DNA from: Mucilaginibacter sp.
GTDB lineage: Bacteria > Bacteroidota > Bacteroidia > Sphingobacteriales > Sphingobacteriaceae
DNA: 64,000 nt
Reading direction: 5' to 3'
NCBI RefSeq assembly: GCF_025362475.1
Contig: NZ_JANYGH010000058.1
Span: forward strand, 248,001-312,000
The notes beneath the pieces were generated by a model that was not told where the DNA came from, did not search any database, and was given only the letters and a program-made list of their open reading frames with translations. Position numbers and translations under genes: made by a program. Shown here piece by piece: positions 7,927 to 16,647 of this stretch. Numbering within the stretch: position 1 is the stretch's first letter; each line of letters begins with the position of its first letter.

Positions 7927-10900
7927 TTAACTTTCCAGCCACAGTTGCATTAACGAAATTAACCTGTCCATATCAACCGGCTTTGTGATGTAGTCATTTG
8001 CCCCGGCGGCTATGCACTTTTCACGGTCATCTTTCATTGCTTTTGCAGTTAAAGCTATTACAGGCAATTTAGCCCATTTGTTTTGCTTGCGAATGTACCT
8101 TGTGGCCTCATATCCATCCATTTTGGGCATCATGATATCCATCAGTACAATATCAATATCGTGTACCTCTTCCAGCTTGGCAATGGCTTCTTCACCATCG
8201 TTGGCTATTTCCACAACCAGGTCATAGCTTTGCAGGGCGCTGCTTAAAGCAAAAATATTGCGCATATCGTCATCAACTATAAGCACCTTTTTACCTTTAA
8301 TGGCATCCTTCCCCTTAGTTGGTAATTTGGGTTTTGATATAGGTGTTGATACCTGGCCCACAGATTCGCTTATTTTGTTCAGGAACAGATTAACCTCATC
8401 AATAAGCCTATCGGCAGATTTGTTGGTTTTAACTACCATGGCATTGGCATACTGCATCAGCCTGTTCACAGATGCCTTATCAAGCTCCATAGCTGTATTA
8501 ACTATTACAGGCAATGGTGCAAAGCGGTCAACATTTTTTATCTTATCAAGCAGGTCCAGTCCGGAAATATCGGGCAGGTTAAGGTCAAGGATCACACATT
8601 GGTACTCATTTTCATGCAGCATCCTGAATGCCGATTCGCCGTCAAAAGCCTGATCAACCGTAATACCCTGGCTTATCATCATATCTTTAAGCGCCTGGCT
8701 CTGCACCTTATGATCTTCCACAAGTAATATCTGACTAAACTTAACACCGCTGTGCAACATGATGTCGGCAAACAGCTTATCCAGTGTTTCGGTATTGATA
8801 GGTTTCTTCAGGAAACTGATGGCCCCCTCCTTATGCACCCGGTTAGCGGCAGCCTCACCGGCCGACATCAGGTGAACAGGAATATGCATAGTTGCCTCAT
8901 CAGCTTTTAATTCTTTCAATATCTGCCATCCATCTTTACCGGGCAGCATAATATCCAATATCACGGCATCAGGCTTAGCCTCTTTCACGGTTTCAAAGGC
9001 ACGGGTACCTTCATATACCATAATTGATTTATAACCATGATCGCGAGCATAATCCTGCAAAATATTGGCAAAGTTTTTATCATCCTCTACAATTACAACC
9101 AGCGGATCGCGGTTATCCTCTCTTGCCACAGCTTTAGCCGGTTTCAAAAAGTTGTTTTCTGCTTTAAAAGTTTGCGCGGTTGGCAATATAATATCATCAA
9201 CTATCGGCACCACTTTAGCTTCAAAAGGTATTGTGAGCACAAATTCGCTGCCCAGGCCAGGTTCGCTGCTCAGGCTAATGCTGCCACCAAGCAGTAAAGC
9301 CAGTTCTCTGCTGATAGAAAGGCCTAAACCTGTACCACCATATTTACGGCTTGTTGAACCATCGGCCTGTTGAAAGGCCTCAAATATGATCCGTTGTTTT
9401 TCGGCAGGAATACCGATACCAGAATCTTTTATGGCAAAACTGATGGTTTTATCTTTTGCCCCCGGTTTAGCGGTAATGGATATTGATCCATTTTCTGATG
9501 TAAATTTAAACGCGTTTGAGAGCAGGTTTTTAATAACCTGTTCAACCCTTACCTTATCAGTAAATACGGTTACAGGTACATCATGGGCAACACTGGTTTT
9601 AAAGTTGATCTTTTTGTGGCCGGCAATTTCTGAAAACAGCATTTCCATATCGCCCAAAATTTCAGATATTTTGATATCCTCATTTTGCATATCAAGCTTG
9701 CCAGATTCAATTTTCGACAGATCGAGGATGTCATTGATCAACGTAAGCAGATCGTTACCGGCGTTAAATATCACACTGGCGTATTTGATCTGGTCTTCTG
9801 ATAGGTTGTGTGGTTTGTTATCCCTAAGGATACGCGCCAATACCAGGATACTATTTAGCGGGGTGCGCAGCTCATGGCTCATATTGGCCAAAAACTCAGA
9901 TTTATATTTGCCTGTCGTTTCCAGTTCCTCCACTTTGAGGTTAATGGCGGCGCGGGCTTCTTCAATGGCCTGGTTTTTTTCTTCAAGCAGGCTGGCCTTT
10001 TCTTCCAATTCGGCGTTTATGGTACGCAGCTCTTCCTGTTGCACGCGTAACTCTTCTTCTGATGCCTGCAACATTTCTGTTTTGTTCATCAGCTCTTCGT
10101 TGGTAACGCGCATTTCTTCCTGTTGTGCTTCCAGCTCTTCTGCCTGTTGCTGGGTTTCCTCAAACAGATCATGCATAATGGTGCGTGCCTGTGCTGTATT
10201 AACCGCTATACCTATATCGTTGGCAACAGCAAGAATGTATCCCCGGTCGCTATCAGATAAACCGGCGCCAAAAGCAACCTCCATTACCCCCTTTAACTTT
10301 TTATCAAAAAAGAAAGGAACAATAAAAGTTTCTGTTAAAAGCTCTTTAACTACCGACGATGAAATTTCAAGCCTATCGTTCAGTTTCCCTTTTACAACAG
10401 CGGCTTTTTCATCCAGTGCAACCTGGCCAACCCATCCTTCTGATAATTTAATTGTTTTCTTTAACAGTTCGGGATTATGAAACGCGTATGATGCATACAA
10501 CTCCAGGAGCTGTTCCCGTTCATCATATAAATAAAATGTACCTACAGCCGCTTTACTATGGCTACAAACTTCGGTAAGTATGTTTTTAGATAATTCTTTT
10601 TCGCTTTGCTGCCCCTGCATCTTTTCGTTAAGAATACCGGTACCCGTTAGCAGCCAATTTTTAGCTTCATTTTCGGCAAGCACTTTGGCCAGCTCAATAT
10701 TCGCTACTTTAATTTCATCTTCTATTTTTTTCTGCTTATTAAAAGTTGCCTGTATATAGAAGAATAAAAGCAGGATAATGACCAGGAATATTAATGAACC
10801 GAAAACGATAATGATAATAGCCCTGTCAGAAGCAGATTCTGAATTTTTTTTGCGGACATTTAGCAATCTGCTTTCGTTATCAATAACACGACCAACAAGC

Positions 10901-11367
10901 CCCCGTATCATATCCATGTGTTGCTTGCCATTAAGAAACATGCTATTGGCAACCATGTATTCAAGCCCTTTACTTTCGCGGGTTTCAATATTTTCTTTTA
11001 AAATGGCGCGCTCGGCAGTTACCGAAGAAACTAATGAATCAATCCGTTTTTGTTGAGCATGATTATCTTTGGTAAGCGTTCTTAAATCCTGCAGATCTTG
11101 GTCAATGCGGGGCATTGCTTCATTGTAGGGTTCAAGAAATACCTTTTTTGCTGTTGCACCATAACCGCGCATACCAGTTTCGGCATCTATTAAATGTTGC
11201 AGCAAATTTGTTGATGATTTAATAACATTTTGGGTATGATTAACCCATACGTTATCTTCCTCTAACTGGCGGATGCTGGAATAGGAAAGTACGCCAACTA
11301 CTAAAACCAATATTATGGATACGATAAAGCCAGCAAGTACCTGCTGGCGAAAAGAAAATCTCAACAT
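7927..11367 (-). CDS. Multi-receiver hybrid histidine kinase with CHASE3 and GAF domains
   Basis: A 1146-residue membrane kinase. Visible in order are TM1 (about 12-30), a CHASE3 sensor with the DAETGMRGY motif, TM2 (about 185-207), GAF (about 250-395) and a Glu/Gln-rich coiled coil (about 405-490). These are followed by HisKA with MSHELRTPLNS, HATPase with DSGIGIP and GGTGLGLSIS, and three receivers with VILDIMLPGKDG, VILDLNLPDISG and LMDIMMPKMDG. It is the first gene of a four-gene operon with cheR, cheB and a second hybrid kinase. Three serial receivers suggest a phosphorelay or signal integration. The long coiled coil is a plausible CheR/CheB target, but that is inference. Confidence 0.94.
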   Translation of the reverse strand: MLRFSFRQQVLAGFIVSIILVLVVGVLSYSSIRQLEEDNVWVNHTQNVIKSSTNLLQHLIDAETGMRGYGATAKKVFLEPYNEAMPRIDQDLQDLRTLTKDNHAQQKRIDSLVSSVTAERAILKENIETRESKGLEYMVANSMFLNGKQHMDMIRGLVGRVIDNESRLLNVRKKNSESASDRAIIIIVFGSLIFLVIILLLFFYIQATFNKQKKIEDEIKVANIELAKVLAENEAKNWLLTGTGILNEKMQGQQSEKELSKNILTEVCSHSKAAVGTFYLYDEREQLLELYASYAFHNPELLKKTIKLSEGWVGQVALDEKAAVVKGKLNDRLEISSSVVKELLTETFIVPFFFDKKLKGVMEVAFGAGLSDSDRGYILAVANDIGIAVNTAQARTIMHDLFEETQQQAEELEAQQEEMRVTNEELMNKTEMLQASEEELRVQQEELRTINAELEEKASLLEEKNQAIEEARAAINLKVEELETTGKYKSEFLANMSHELRTPLNSILVLARILRDNKPHNLSEDQIKYASVIFNAGNDLLTLINDILDLSKIESGKLDMQNEDIKISEILGDMEMLFSEIAGHKKINFKTSVAHDVPVTVFTDKVRVEQVIKNLLSNAFKFTSENGSISITAKPGAKDKTISFAIKDSGIGIPAEKQRIIFEAFQQADGSTSRKYGGTGLGLSISRELALLLGGSISLSSEPGLGSEFVLTIPFEAKVVPIVDDIILPTAQTFKAENNFLKPAKAVAREDNRDPLVVIVEDDKNFANILQDYARDHGYKSIMVYEGTRAFETVKEAKPDAVILDIMLPGKDGWQILKELKADEATMHIPVHLMSAGEAAANRVHKEGAISFLKKPINTETLDKLFADIMLHSGVKFSQILLVEDHKVQSQALKDMMISQGITVDQAFDGESAFRMLHENEYQCVILDLNLPDISGLDLLDKIKNVDRFAPLPVIVNTAMELDKASVNRLMQYANAMVVKTNKSADRLIDEVNLFLNKISESVGQVSTPISKPKLPTKGKDAIKGKKVLIVDDDMRNIFALSSALQSYDLVVEIANDGEEAIAKLEEVHDIDIVLMDIMMPKMDGYEATRYIRKQNKWAKLPVIALTAKAMKDDREKCIAAGANDYITKPVDMDRLISLMQLWLES

Positions 11368-11459
11368 CTAAAACTAATTAATGGTACAAATATGTTTAAA
11401 AAAAAATTATCCCTGTATAATGTTCAGCTAATAAACATTTTAGGAATAAATTGTTTTAA

Positions 11460-11885
11460 TCAAATTACTTCTGGTGGCTTCACATAGCCTTTAGGTTTAC
11501 TGCTTAATGCACCAGCCAATGCCAGTACAGGGCCGGCGAATAATACCCACCATCCCCATTTAAATTTAATTTGCTTAGTTAACAGCGTATCAAACTTGTG
11601 AAATGGTATAAAACTAAATGTGGTTTTTACTTTAAAAATTGCAGCTGCCAGCAATACCACCACCAAAACCAGCGACAACCATGCTGATGCACGCGTAATT
11701 TTATGCTGATTTAAAAATGATGAAATAATACCAATTATCGCTACTAATAAAAGTACTATGCCGAATGGCTGATTAAGCTGATAAACATTCCAGTTAAATA
11801 AATGGAACGGACGCAATAAAGGGCAATAGGTACCTGCAAAAAGCAGCAAAAAGCCCACAAATGATAAAATTGAGTTAAGGCGCAT
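11460..11885 (-). CDS. Small four-helix membrane protein, unknown function
   Basis: A 141-residue protein with about four strongly hydrophobic segments and short loops, ending in a basic, proline-containing tail (KPKGYVKPPEVI). The ATG start gives a clean first helix. No family was recognised. It follows the kinase operon on the same strand but is separated upstream from gldC by a palindrome-rich spacer, so it may have its own promoter. No catalytic motif is visible. Confidence 0.65.
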   Translation of the reverse strand: MRLNSILSFVGFLLLFAGTYCPLLRPFHLFNWNVYQLNQPFGIVLLLVAIIGIISSFLNQHKITRASAWLSLVLVVVLLAAAIFKVKTTFSFIPFHKFDTLLTKQIKFKWGWWVLFAGPVLALAGALSSKPKGYVKPPEVI

Positions 11886-11894
11886 GGGTAAGAG

Positions 11895-12072
11895 TTTAGT
11901 ATCAAGTAGTTAGTATCAAGTAGCAAGACTGCTGTAGTAGTAAACAAACTTAGTATTATCGTTAACGGACACTTTGCGACTTACAGGTCTATCAAGTATC
12001 AAAATTAAAAATCTTGATACTTGATACTTACGACTTGATACTATCTATCGATACTAACTACTTGATACTAAA
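11895..12072. repeat. Nested palindromic repeat built on TATCAAGTA words
   Basis: The spacer between gldC and the small membrane protein contains a perfect 23-bp inverted repeat: left arm 11895-11917, right arm 12050-12072, carrying AGTATCAAGTAGTTAGTATC. A second perfect 12-bp inverted repeat (ATCAAGTATCAA) lies at 11991-12002 and 12014-12025. The same 9-mer occurs many times in both orientations. It is not a CRISPR, since there are no regular spacers. It would fold into a cruciform or stem-rich RNA. Confidence 0.85.
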
Positions 12073-12077
12073 AAAGG

Positions 12078-12407
12078 TTATTGTTTAATTTCCATTTTAT
12101 CGGCAAAGTGTGCACAGTAATCGCGCAGATCCTCCACAATGTTTTTTTCGCCGGTAGCGCGTAAAAAGCTATCGCCCATGGTTTGCAGGGTTTCGTAAAA
12201 GAAACGTTTCATTTCATCAACCGGCATATCCTTAGTCCAAAGATCAATACGCAGTGTATTTTTATAGCTCTGATCCCATAGGGCCAGCATGAATGATTTT
12301 ACAGGTAATGCTTCCTTTGACGCAGAATCTGTTGATTCCCACATGATATTTTCAGGTACGTTATTATCGTCAAGAGTAACGGTAAGCTTTATTTCGGCAG
12401 TTTTCAT
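12078..12407 (-). CDS. gldC: Gliding motility protein GldC
   Basis: A 109-residue protein that matches GldC in length and pattern: IKLTVTLDDNNVPENIMWES at the start, then SFMLALWDQSYKNTLRIDLW and MKRFFYETLQTMGDSFLRAT. GldC is a small Bacteroidota protein found in gliding genomes and also in non-gliding species; its exact role is unclear. No other gld gene is near. It stands as a single gene. Confidence 0.9.
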   Translation of the reverse strand: MKTAEIKLTVTLDDNNVPENIMWESTDSASKEALPVKSFMLALWDQSYKNTLRIDLWTKDMPVDEMKRFFYETLQTMGDSFLRATGEKNIVEDLRDYCAHFADKMEIKQ

Positions 12408-12578
12408 TTTAATGATTATTAAGGTCGCAAAAGTATGCTATTTTAATGCGACGGGATTATAATGAATTTGTAATTTTTATTTGAAAGCCTCTGCCCGGCG
12501 GGAGCAGAAGCCGTGTTGAAAAATATGAAATTTGATTTGGGAGTTCCGGAGGAGCTCAACTTATTGGATAAATGTTTT

Positions 12579-12845
12579 TTACTTAACCAACAGAAATACA
12601 ATAACCACCAAAGCTATGAAGCATAGCTCAATGATCCATAATTTTTTAAGTTCGGCAAAAAAGTTACGAAAAATAAGATCGAGGAAAAACACTACCGCCG
12701 CAAACAATAAAAATATCCAGCCGATGGTGCCGCTCCAGGTTTCAAGCGGGTGGCCTGCAATGGCGGCGCCTTTGAGCCATATATAAACCGCTACCACTAA
12801 AAAAAATGTGGTGGCAAAATTTAACGGGGTAATACGCAATTTCAT
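12579..12845 (-). CDS. Small membrane protein, unknown function
   Basis: An 88-residue protein with three predicted hydrophobic helices (about residues 8-27, 37-58 and 67-86) and a basic patch between the second and third. No conserved motif was recognised. It lies 30 bp downstream of the DEAD-box helicase gene on the same strand and is probably cotranscribed with it. Similar short proteins are common and unassigned in the phylum. Confidence 0.6.
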   Translation of the reverse strand: MKLRITPLNFATTFFLVVAVYIWLKGAAIAGHPLETWSGTIGWIFLLFAAVVFFLDLIFRNFFAELKKLWIIELCFIALVVIVFLLVK

Positions 12846-12875
12846 CTATGAATATATTTGTGGTTTTAAGGTTTA

Positions 12876-14231
12876 TTAACGCTTTTTACGTGATGATGAC
12901 GACCTGGTTTTGCCACCGGCAGCCTTATATGCTTTACCATATTTCACCTTGTTTTTAGCCTCATCAAATTTCTTATGCTGATTAAGTGTTTTCTTTTCGT
13001 GGAAGGCGCCTTTAAAATCAGGATCATCCTTACGCTTTTGCATATCTATCTCTTTAGCCTGGGCCTGTCGCTCATCGTAACCGGTTTCTTCAATAAACAC
13101 ATCATCGGGAATGGCCGATACCGGGATGGTTTGCTTAATCAGCTTTTCTATCTTATTAAGATAGTACTGCTCTGCAGGGGCACAAAAAGTAATGGCCTCG
13201 CCAGATTGCAGCGCCCGGCCTGTACGCCCTATCCGGTGCACATAATCTTCTATAACTACCGGCACATCAAAATTAATTACATGGCTCACATCACTTACAT
13301 CAATCCCACGTGAAGCAACATCCGTAGCCACCAATATTTTTACCTCATCGTTCTTAAACGAATTGATAGAGTTTATTCGGGTATTTTGCCCTTTATTGGC
13401 ATGTAACACCTTAACCCCGCCTTCGCCAAATTTGCGCAGCAAAAATTTATAAACATCATCTGCCACCACACGGGTTTTACAAAATATCATCAGCTTGGTA
13501 ATATCACCTTCGGCCTCCAATAATTTTTTAAGCAGGTTTATTTTGGTTTTAACGTTTGGCACATGAAATATATGCTGATTAACCGTTTGAGCAGGTGTAG
13601 CCTGTGGCGTAACCTCAATAATGGTTGGATACTCCAGGAAGTTATTAGATAACTCATGGATCTTATCGCTCATGGTTGCTGAAAACAGCAGGTTCTGCCT
13701 TTTAACGGGCACCACCTCCAGTATGCGGTTTATCTGGGGCATAAAGCCCATATCCATCATTTTATCGGCCTCATCCAATACCAGCACCTGCAAGGTTTTG
13801 GTTACAATATGACCGGCCAGGTAAATATCCATAAACCGACCAGGAGTAGCCACAATAATATCAACGCCTTTATTAATCTGCTCTATCTGTGTTTTAGGAC
13901 CAAGGCCGCCATAAAGCACCACAACCCGTAAATCAGTATTGGCAGCAAAAGTCTTTACATTCTCTTCAATCTGCATAGCCAGCTCGCGCGTTGGCGAAAT
14001 AATAAGCGCACGGGCATGATCGCCCTGGGCATATTTAAGCTTCATGATAATAGGCAACACATAGGCAGCCGTTTTACCGGTACCGGTTTGCGCTATGCCC
14101 ATTACATCCTGCCCATTCATTATAGGCGGAATAGCTTTTTGCTGAATAGGCGTAGCTTCGGTATAACCGGCGTCAGCTATCGCGGTCAAAATTTGCCGGT
14201 TAAAATTAAAATCTTCAAAAGTTACAGCCAT
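12876..14231 (-). CDS. DEAD-box RNA helicase (RhlE-like)
   Basis: A 451-residue ATP-dependent RNA helicase. All core motifs are visible in order: the Q motif ending TPIQQKAIP, AQTGTGKTAAYVLP (Walker A), PTRELA, TPGR, DEAD (Walker B), SAT, and the C-terminal RecA domain with ATDVASRGID and HRIGRTGR. The C-terminal 70 residues are basic and Lys/Arg/Ser-rich, ending RSSSSRKKR, as in RhlE/CshA-type proteins that use the tail to hold RNA. It probably acts in ribosome assembly or mRNA turnover. The exact subfamily is not certain. Confidence 0.94.
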   Translation of the reverse strand: MAVTFEDFNFNRQILTAIADAGYTEATPIQQKAIPPIMNGQDVMGIAQTGTGKTAAYVLPIIMKLKYAQGDHARALIISPTRELAMQIEENVKTFAANTDLRVVVLYGGLGPKTQIEQINKGVDIIVATPGRFMDIYLAGHIVTKTLQVLVLDEADKMMDMGFMPQINRILEVVPVKRQNLLFSATMSDKIHELSNNFLEYPTIIEVTPQATPAQTVNQHIFHVPNVKTKINLLKKLLEAEGDITKLMIFCKTRVVADDVYKFLLRKFGEGGVKVLHANKGQNTRINSINSFKNDEVKILVATDVASRGIDVSDVSHVINFDVPVVIEDYVHRIGRTGRALQSGEAITFCAPAEQYYLNKIEKLIKQTIPVSAIPDDVFIEETGYDERQAQAKEIDMQKRKDDPDFKGAFHEKKTLNQHKKFDEAKNKVKYGKAYKAAGGKTRSSSSRKKR

Positions 14232-14425
14232 GCTGCAAAGATAGGCTTTTTGTTTAAGTAGGCTATTTTAAGTTATCAGCCCTAACCTTAAGTATCACTT
14301 TTGCGTTTAAACCACGAATTGAAAAGAACCCGGGAAAAGGAAATTATAGCAAAAAAATATGCAAATATCTTTATTGCTGACCTTTATCGGCTAATTCTCC
14401 TCAATTGTAACTTATAAATTCATTG

Positions 14426-15067
14426 ATGAAAAAACACTTATTTACACTTCTATTTTTAATTACAGCCGCAGGTGCTGCAAACGCTCAAATTGGTAAAGGT
14501 CACTATTATATTGGTGGCAATTTTAACTACAATTACGATGGTTACGGGTATACCAATACCTTTACCTACGCAACCGGATCAACAGTTTATACCAACCATG
14601 GTATCTCTAACCTGCAAATAAATCCCGACTTTGGATTCTTCCTTTCAAACAAGTGGTCGGTAGGCATCCAGCCCGGTTACTCACGCGTTGGTGGTACCGA
14701 AACCTCTGCTTATACCGCATTGATTAATAGTGGCACTACCAGCTATACCTACAATCATAAATACCATAATGATGCCCTTTCATTAGGCGTACACTTTCGT
14801 TACTATTGCATGCTGACGGATAAAATAGGCGTATTCCCGCAGTTTGGAGTTACTTCGGCACATGACGTTAATAACTTTAAATCGGGTTCGCTTAATGTTG
14901 GCGGCAACCCTAATATAGTATTTTTTGCTACACCAAAACTGGCCGTAAACCTTGGTTTCGGTAACCTGCAATACACTCATGATTATCAAACAAAAACCAA
15001 CTCCTTTAACCTTGGCTTAAACACCAATATCAATTTTGGAGTGAATTATTATTGGGGAAAGAAGTAG
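14426..15067 (+). CDS. Outer-membrane beta-barrel protein
   Basis: A 213-residue secreted protein. The signal peptide (KKHLFTLLFLITAAGAANAQ) is cleaved after ANA. The rest is an alternating, Tyr/Asn/Gly-rich beta pattern of about eight strands, ending NINFGVNYYWGKK, typical of OmpA-type small barrels (outer membrane protein beta-barrel domain). The track's TTG at 14423 is followed at once by ATG, which is used here. A strong hairpin terminator follows. The function is unknown. Confidence 0.82.
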   Translation: MKKHLFTLLFLITAAGAANAQIGKGHYYIGGNFNYNYDGYGYTNTFTYATGSTVYTNHGISNLQINPDFGFFLSNKWSVGIQPGYSRVGGTETSAYTALINSGTTSYTYNHKYHNDALSLGVHFRYYCMLTDKIGVFPQFGVTSAHDVNNFKSGSLNVGGNPNIVFFATPKLAVNLGFGNLQYTHDYQTKTNSFNLGLNTNINFGVNYYWGKK

Positions 15068-15135
15068 GACTTTTGGAGCAAGGAGCAAGGATTTTTGGAC
15101 GAAGGATTTTTGGATAAAAGAGCAAGGACTTTCTA
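15068..15135. repeat. Short degenerate AAGGATTTTTGGA phrase repeat
   Basis: The spacer after the barrel gene repeats variants of GGAGCAAGGA and AAGGATTTTTGGA several times in tandem. A similar purine-rich phrase series occurs at 34783-34845 after moaD. It is low-complexity non-coding sequence of unknown meaning. Confidence 0.6.
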
Positions 15136-15152
15136 ATCAAAGACCTTTTTTT

Positions 15153-15189
15153 AAGAAAGCCGCCCGGTAATTTTACGGGGCGGCTTCTT
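15153..15189 (+). terminator. Rho-independent terminator after the barrel gene
   Basis: AAGAAAGCCGCCC pairs with GGGCGGCTTCTT (12 pairs, one bulged A) across a 12-base loop and is followed by TAATTTT. It lies between the plus-strand barrel gene and the minus-strand NmrA-like gene, so it could serve both. Confidence 0.8.
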
Positions 15190-15205
15190 AATTTTATGTG
15201 GGATC

Positions 15206-16090
15206 TTATCCGTTGTATTTATCTGCAAATTCTTTTGCAAATGTTTCCAGGCTTATTTTACCGGGACTGGCTGGTTTGTGCAGATCGTAATCTTCCCATA
15301 ATTTCCCGCTGCGCAAACCTACCCCCATTTCTACAAAGTTTTTGGCCATTTCTTCGGGTAAGCCGGCTTGCAGCATTCCATTCAGGGCTTGCTCATCACT
15401 AAACTCAATCCAGGGCAGCCCCGGTCTGCCTATGGCATTACCTAAAACGGTGGCAACCTCGCCGGCGCTGCGTTCATCGCTTACAATATAACGTACACTT
15501 TTGCCCGTAAACTCTGTTTGAATTTCTTCGGCAAGCGCAGCAGCTATGTCTTTTGGATGGACCATGATCAGCCTCATATCTACAGGATAATTTGAACCGA
15601 TGATCCCCTGGTGTTTAATCAGTTCGATATCGTTATAAAAGTTCACATAAAAGAAAGGCGCACGAATGAATTTCACAGCAACGTTTTCCAGTTTATTCAA
15701 TATCCCTTCCACATCGTGAATGCCCTTTATAGGCCCTGTGCCGGCGTCCAGATGCGCGCCAATGCTGCTTAAGCCAACAACCCGTTTTACACCTGCCTTC
15801 CGGATAGCTTCAGCATAACTGTTACCGGCATCGTTCATATACTGTCTTAAATTTTCTGCACCAAAATTTGGCGGCACCATAGCATATACCACATCGGCCC
15901 CGGTGAATGTTTTTGCCAAAAAATCCGCATCGGTTATCGAGCCTATGGCTGCTGTAGCACCTAATGCTTCAATGGCGGCCACCTTATCAGCATTACTGCT
16001 AATGACGGTTACCTGGTGACCTGCCCCAATTAATTGTATTGCCAATGGTTTACTGATATTTCCTAATGAACCTGTTACGATGATTTTCAT
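15206..16090 (-). CDS. NmrA-like NAD(P)-binding Rossmann protein
   Basis: A 294-residue atypical short-chain dehydrogenase of the NmrA/SDR_a group. MKIIVTGSLGNISKPLA is a modified dinucleotide loop. Also visible are a strand and loop after VTVISSNADKV, and VVGLSSIGAHLDAGTGP in the middle. The ATG at 16090 is preferred over the TTG at 16147 because it puts the Rossmann motif at the N-terminus. Such proteins sense or reduce quinones and other NAD(P)-linked substrates. It is divergent from an HxlR regulator with overlapping promoters, so it is probably that regulator's target. Confidence 0.85.
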   Translation of the reverse strand: MKIIVTGSLGNISKPLAIQLIGAGHQVTVISSNADKVAAIEALGATAAIGSITDADFLAKTFTGADVVYAMVPPNFGAENLRQYMNDAGNSYAEAIRKAGVKRVVGLSSIGAHLDAGTGPIKGIHDVEGILNKLENVAVKFIRAPFFYVNFYNDIELIKHQGIIGSNYPVDMRLIMVHPKDIAAALAEEIQTEFTGKSVRYIVSDERSAGEVATVLGNAIGRPGLPWIEFSDEQALNGMLQAGLPEEMAKNFVEMGVGLRSGKLWEDYDLHKPASPGKISLETFAKEFADKYNG

Positions 16091-16100
16091 AATTGTATGT

Positions 16101-16151
16101 TTTGATTTGTTGAGTACAAAGTTATATTTGTACTTACTTTTATACAAGTAC
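16101..16151. promoter_or_regulatory. Overlapping divergent promoters with HxlR operator candidate
   Basis: GTACAAA (16114-16120) and TTTGTAC (16127-16133) form a perfect 7-bp inverted repeat around GTTATA. Inside it lie TATATTTG on the plus strand and TAACTTTG on the minus strand, both exact matches to the Bacteroidota -7 box TAnnTTTG. A plus-strand TTTG at 16101-16104 is 18 bases upstream, fitting -33. A second palindrome, GTACTT/AAGTAC, spans 16130-16151. A regulator bound here would block both genes. Confidence 0.65.
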
Positions 16152-16173
16152 TTACCCTAAAGTATGTATCATC

Positions 16174-16590
16174 ATGACCCAAATTAAAGAAGCATCAACT
16201 ATACAGGAAAATAAACAAGCTGCCTTTAAAGAGTGCCCCGTAACTTATGTTATGGAGCGCATTGGCGGATATTGGAAACCCATTATATTGTTTCACCTGT
16301 TAGCAGGCAGTAAGCGGTATAGTGAAATAAAAAAAGCCGTCCCTGGCATTACCGAGAAAGTGCTTATCCAGCACCTGAAGCAACTGGAAGCAGATAACCT
16401 GGTGATCAGAGAAGCAAGGCCGGTGGTACCGCCTTATGTTACCTATCGGCTTACCGTTTCGGGTATGGGTTTAAGGCCGGTAATGTACGCCATGGCCAAC
16501 TGGGCTGTTGAGGATAGCGAAGCAAACGGAACCCCTATGTATAAAAGCCTGGGTAACTTTCCCGAGACACCAAAACTTGCAGCAGTTTAA
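16174..16590 (+). CDS. HxlR-family transcriptional regulator
   Basis: A 138-residue winged-helix regulator. The conserved Cys near the start (ECPVTYVMERIGGYWKPIIL) and the LxGxxRYSEIKKAVPGITEKVL recognition region match HxlR, whose members often sense quinones, aldehydes or disulfide stress through that cysteine. It is divergent from an NmrA-like oxidoreductase, a common pairing. The 83-bp gap holds overlapping promoters and palindromes, so autoregulation is likely. The inducer is unknown. Confidence 0.92.
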   Translation: MTQIKEASTIQENKQAAFKECPVTYVMERIGGYWKPIILFHLLAGSKRYSEIKKAVPGITEKVLIQHLKQLEADNLVIREARPVVPPYVTYRLTVSGMGLRPVMYAMANWAVEDSEANGTPMYKSLGNFPETPKLAAV

Positions 16591-16647
16591 CGATTAGCAG
16601 CTTATTATTTAAATTATAAATTTGCTGATCAATAAATCAAAAACCCT

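Noticed and set aside
9386-10480. 364-aa ORF antisense to the CHASE3 kinase
   Set aside because: Ser-rich with no domain; it is the mirror of a clearly coding strand whose codon pattern keeps the antisense frame open.
11895-12072. CRISPR-like array of TATCAAGTA words
   Set aside because: The word occurs in both orientations with irregular gaps; palindromes explain it better.
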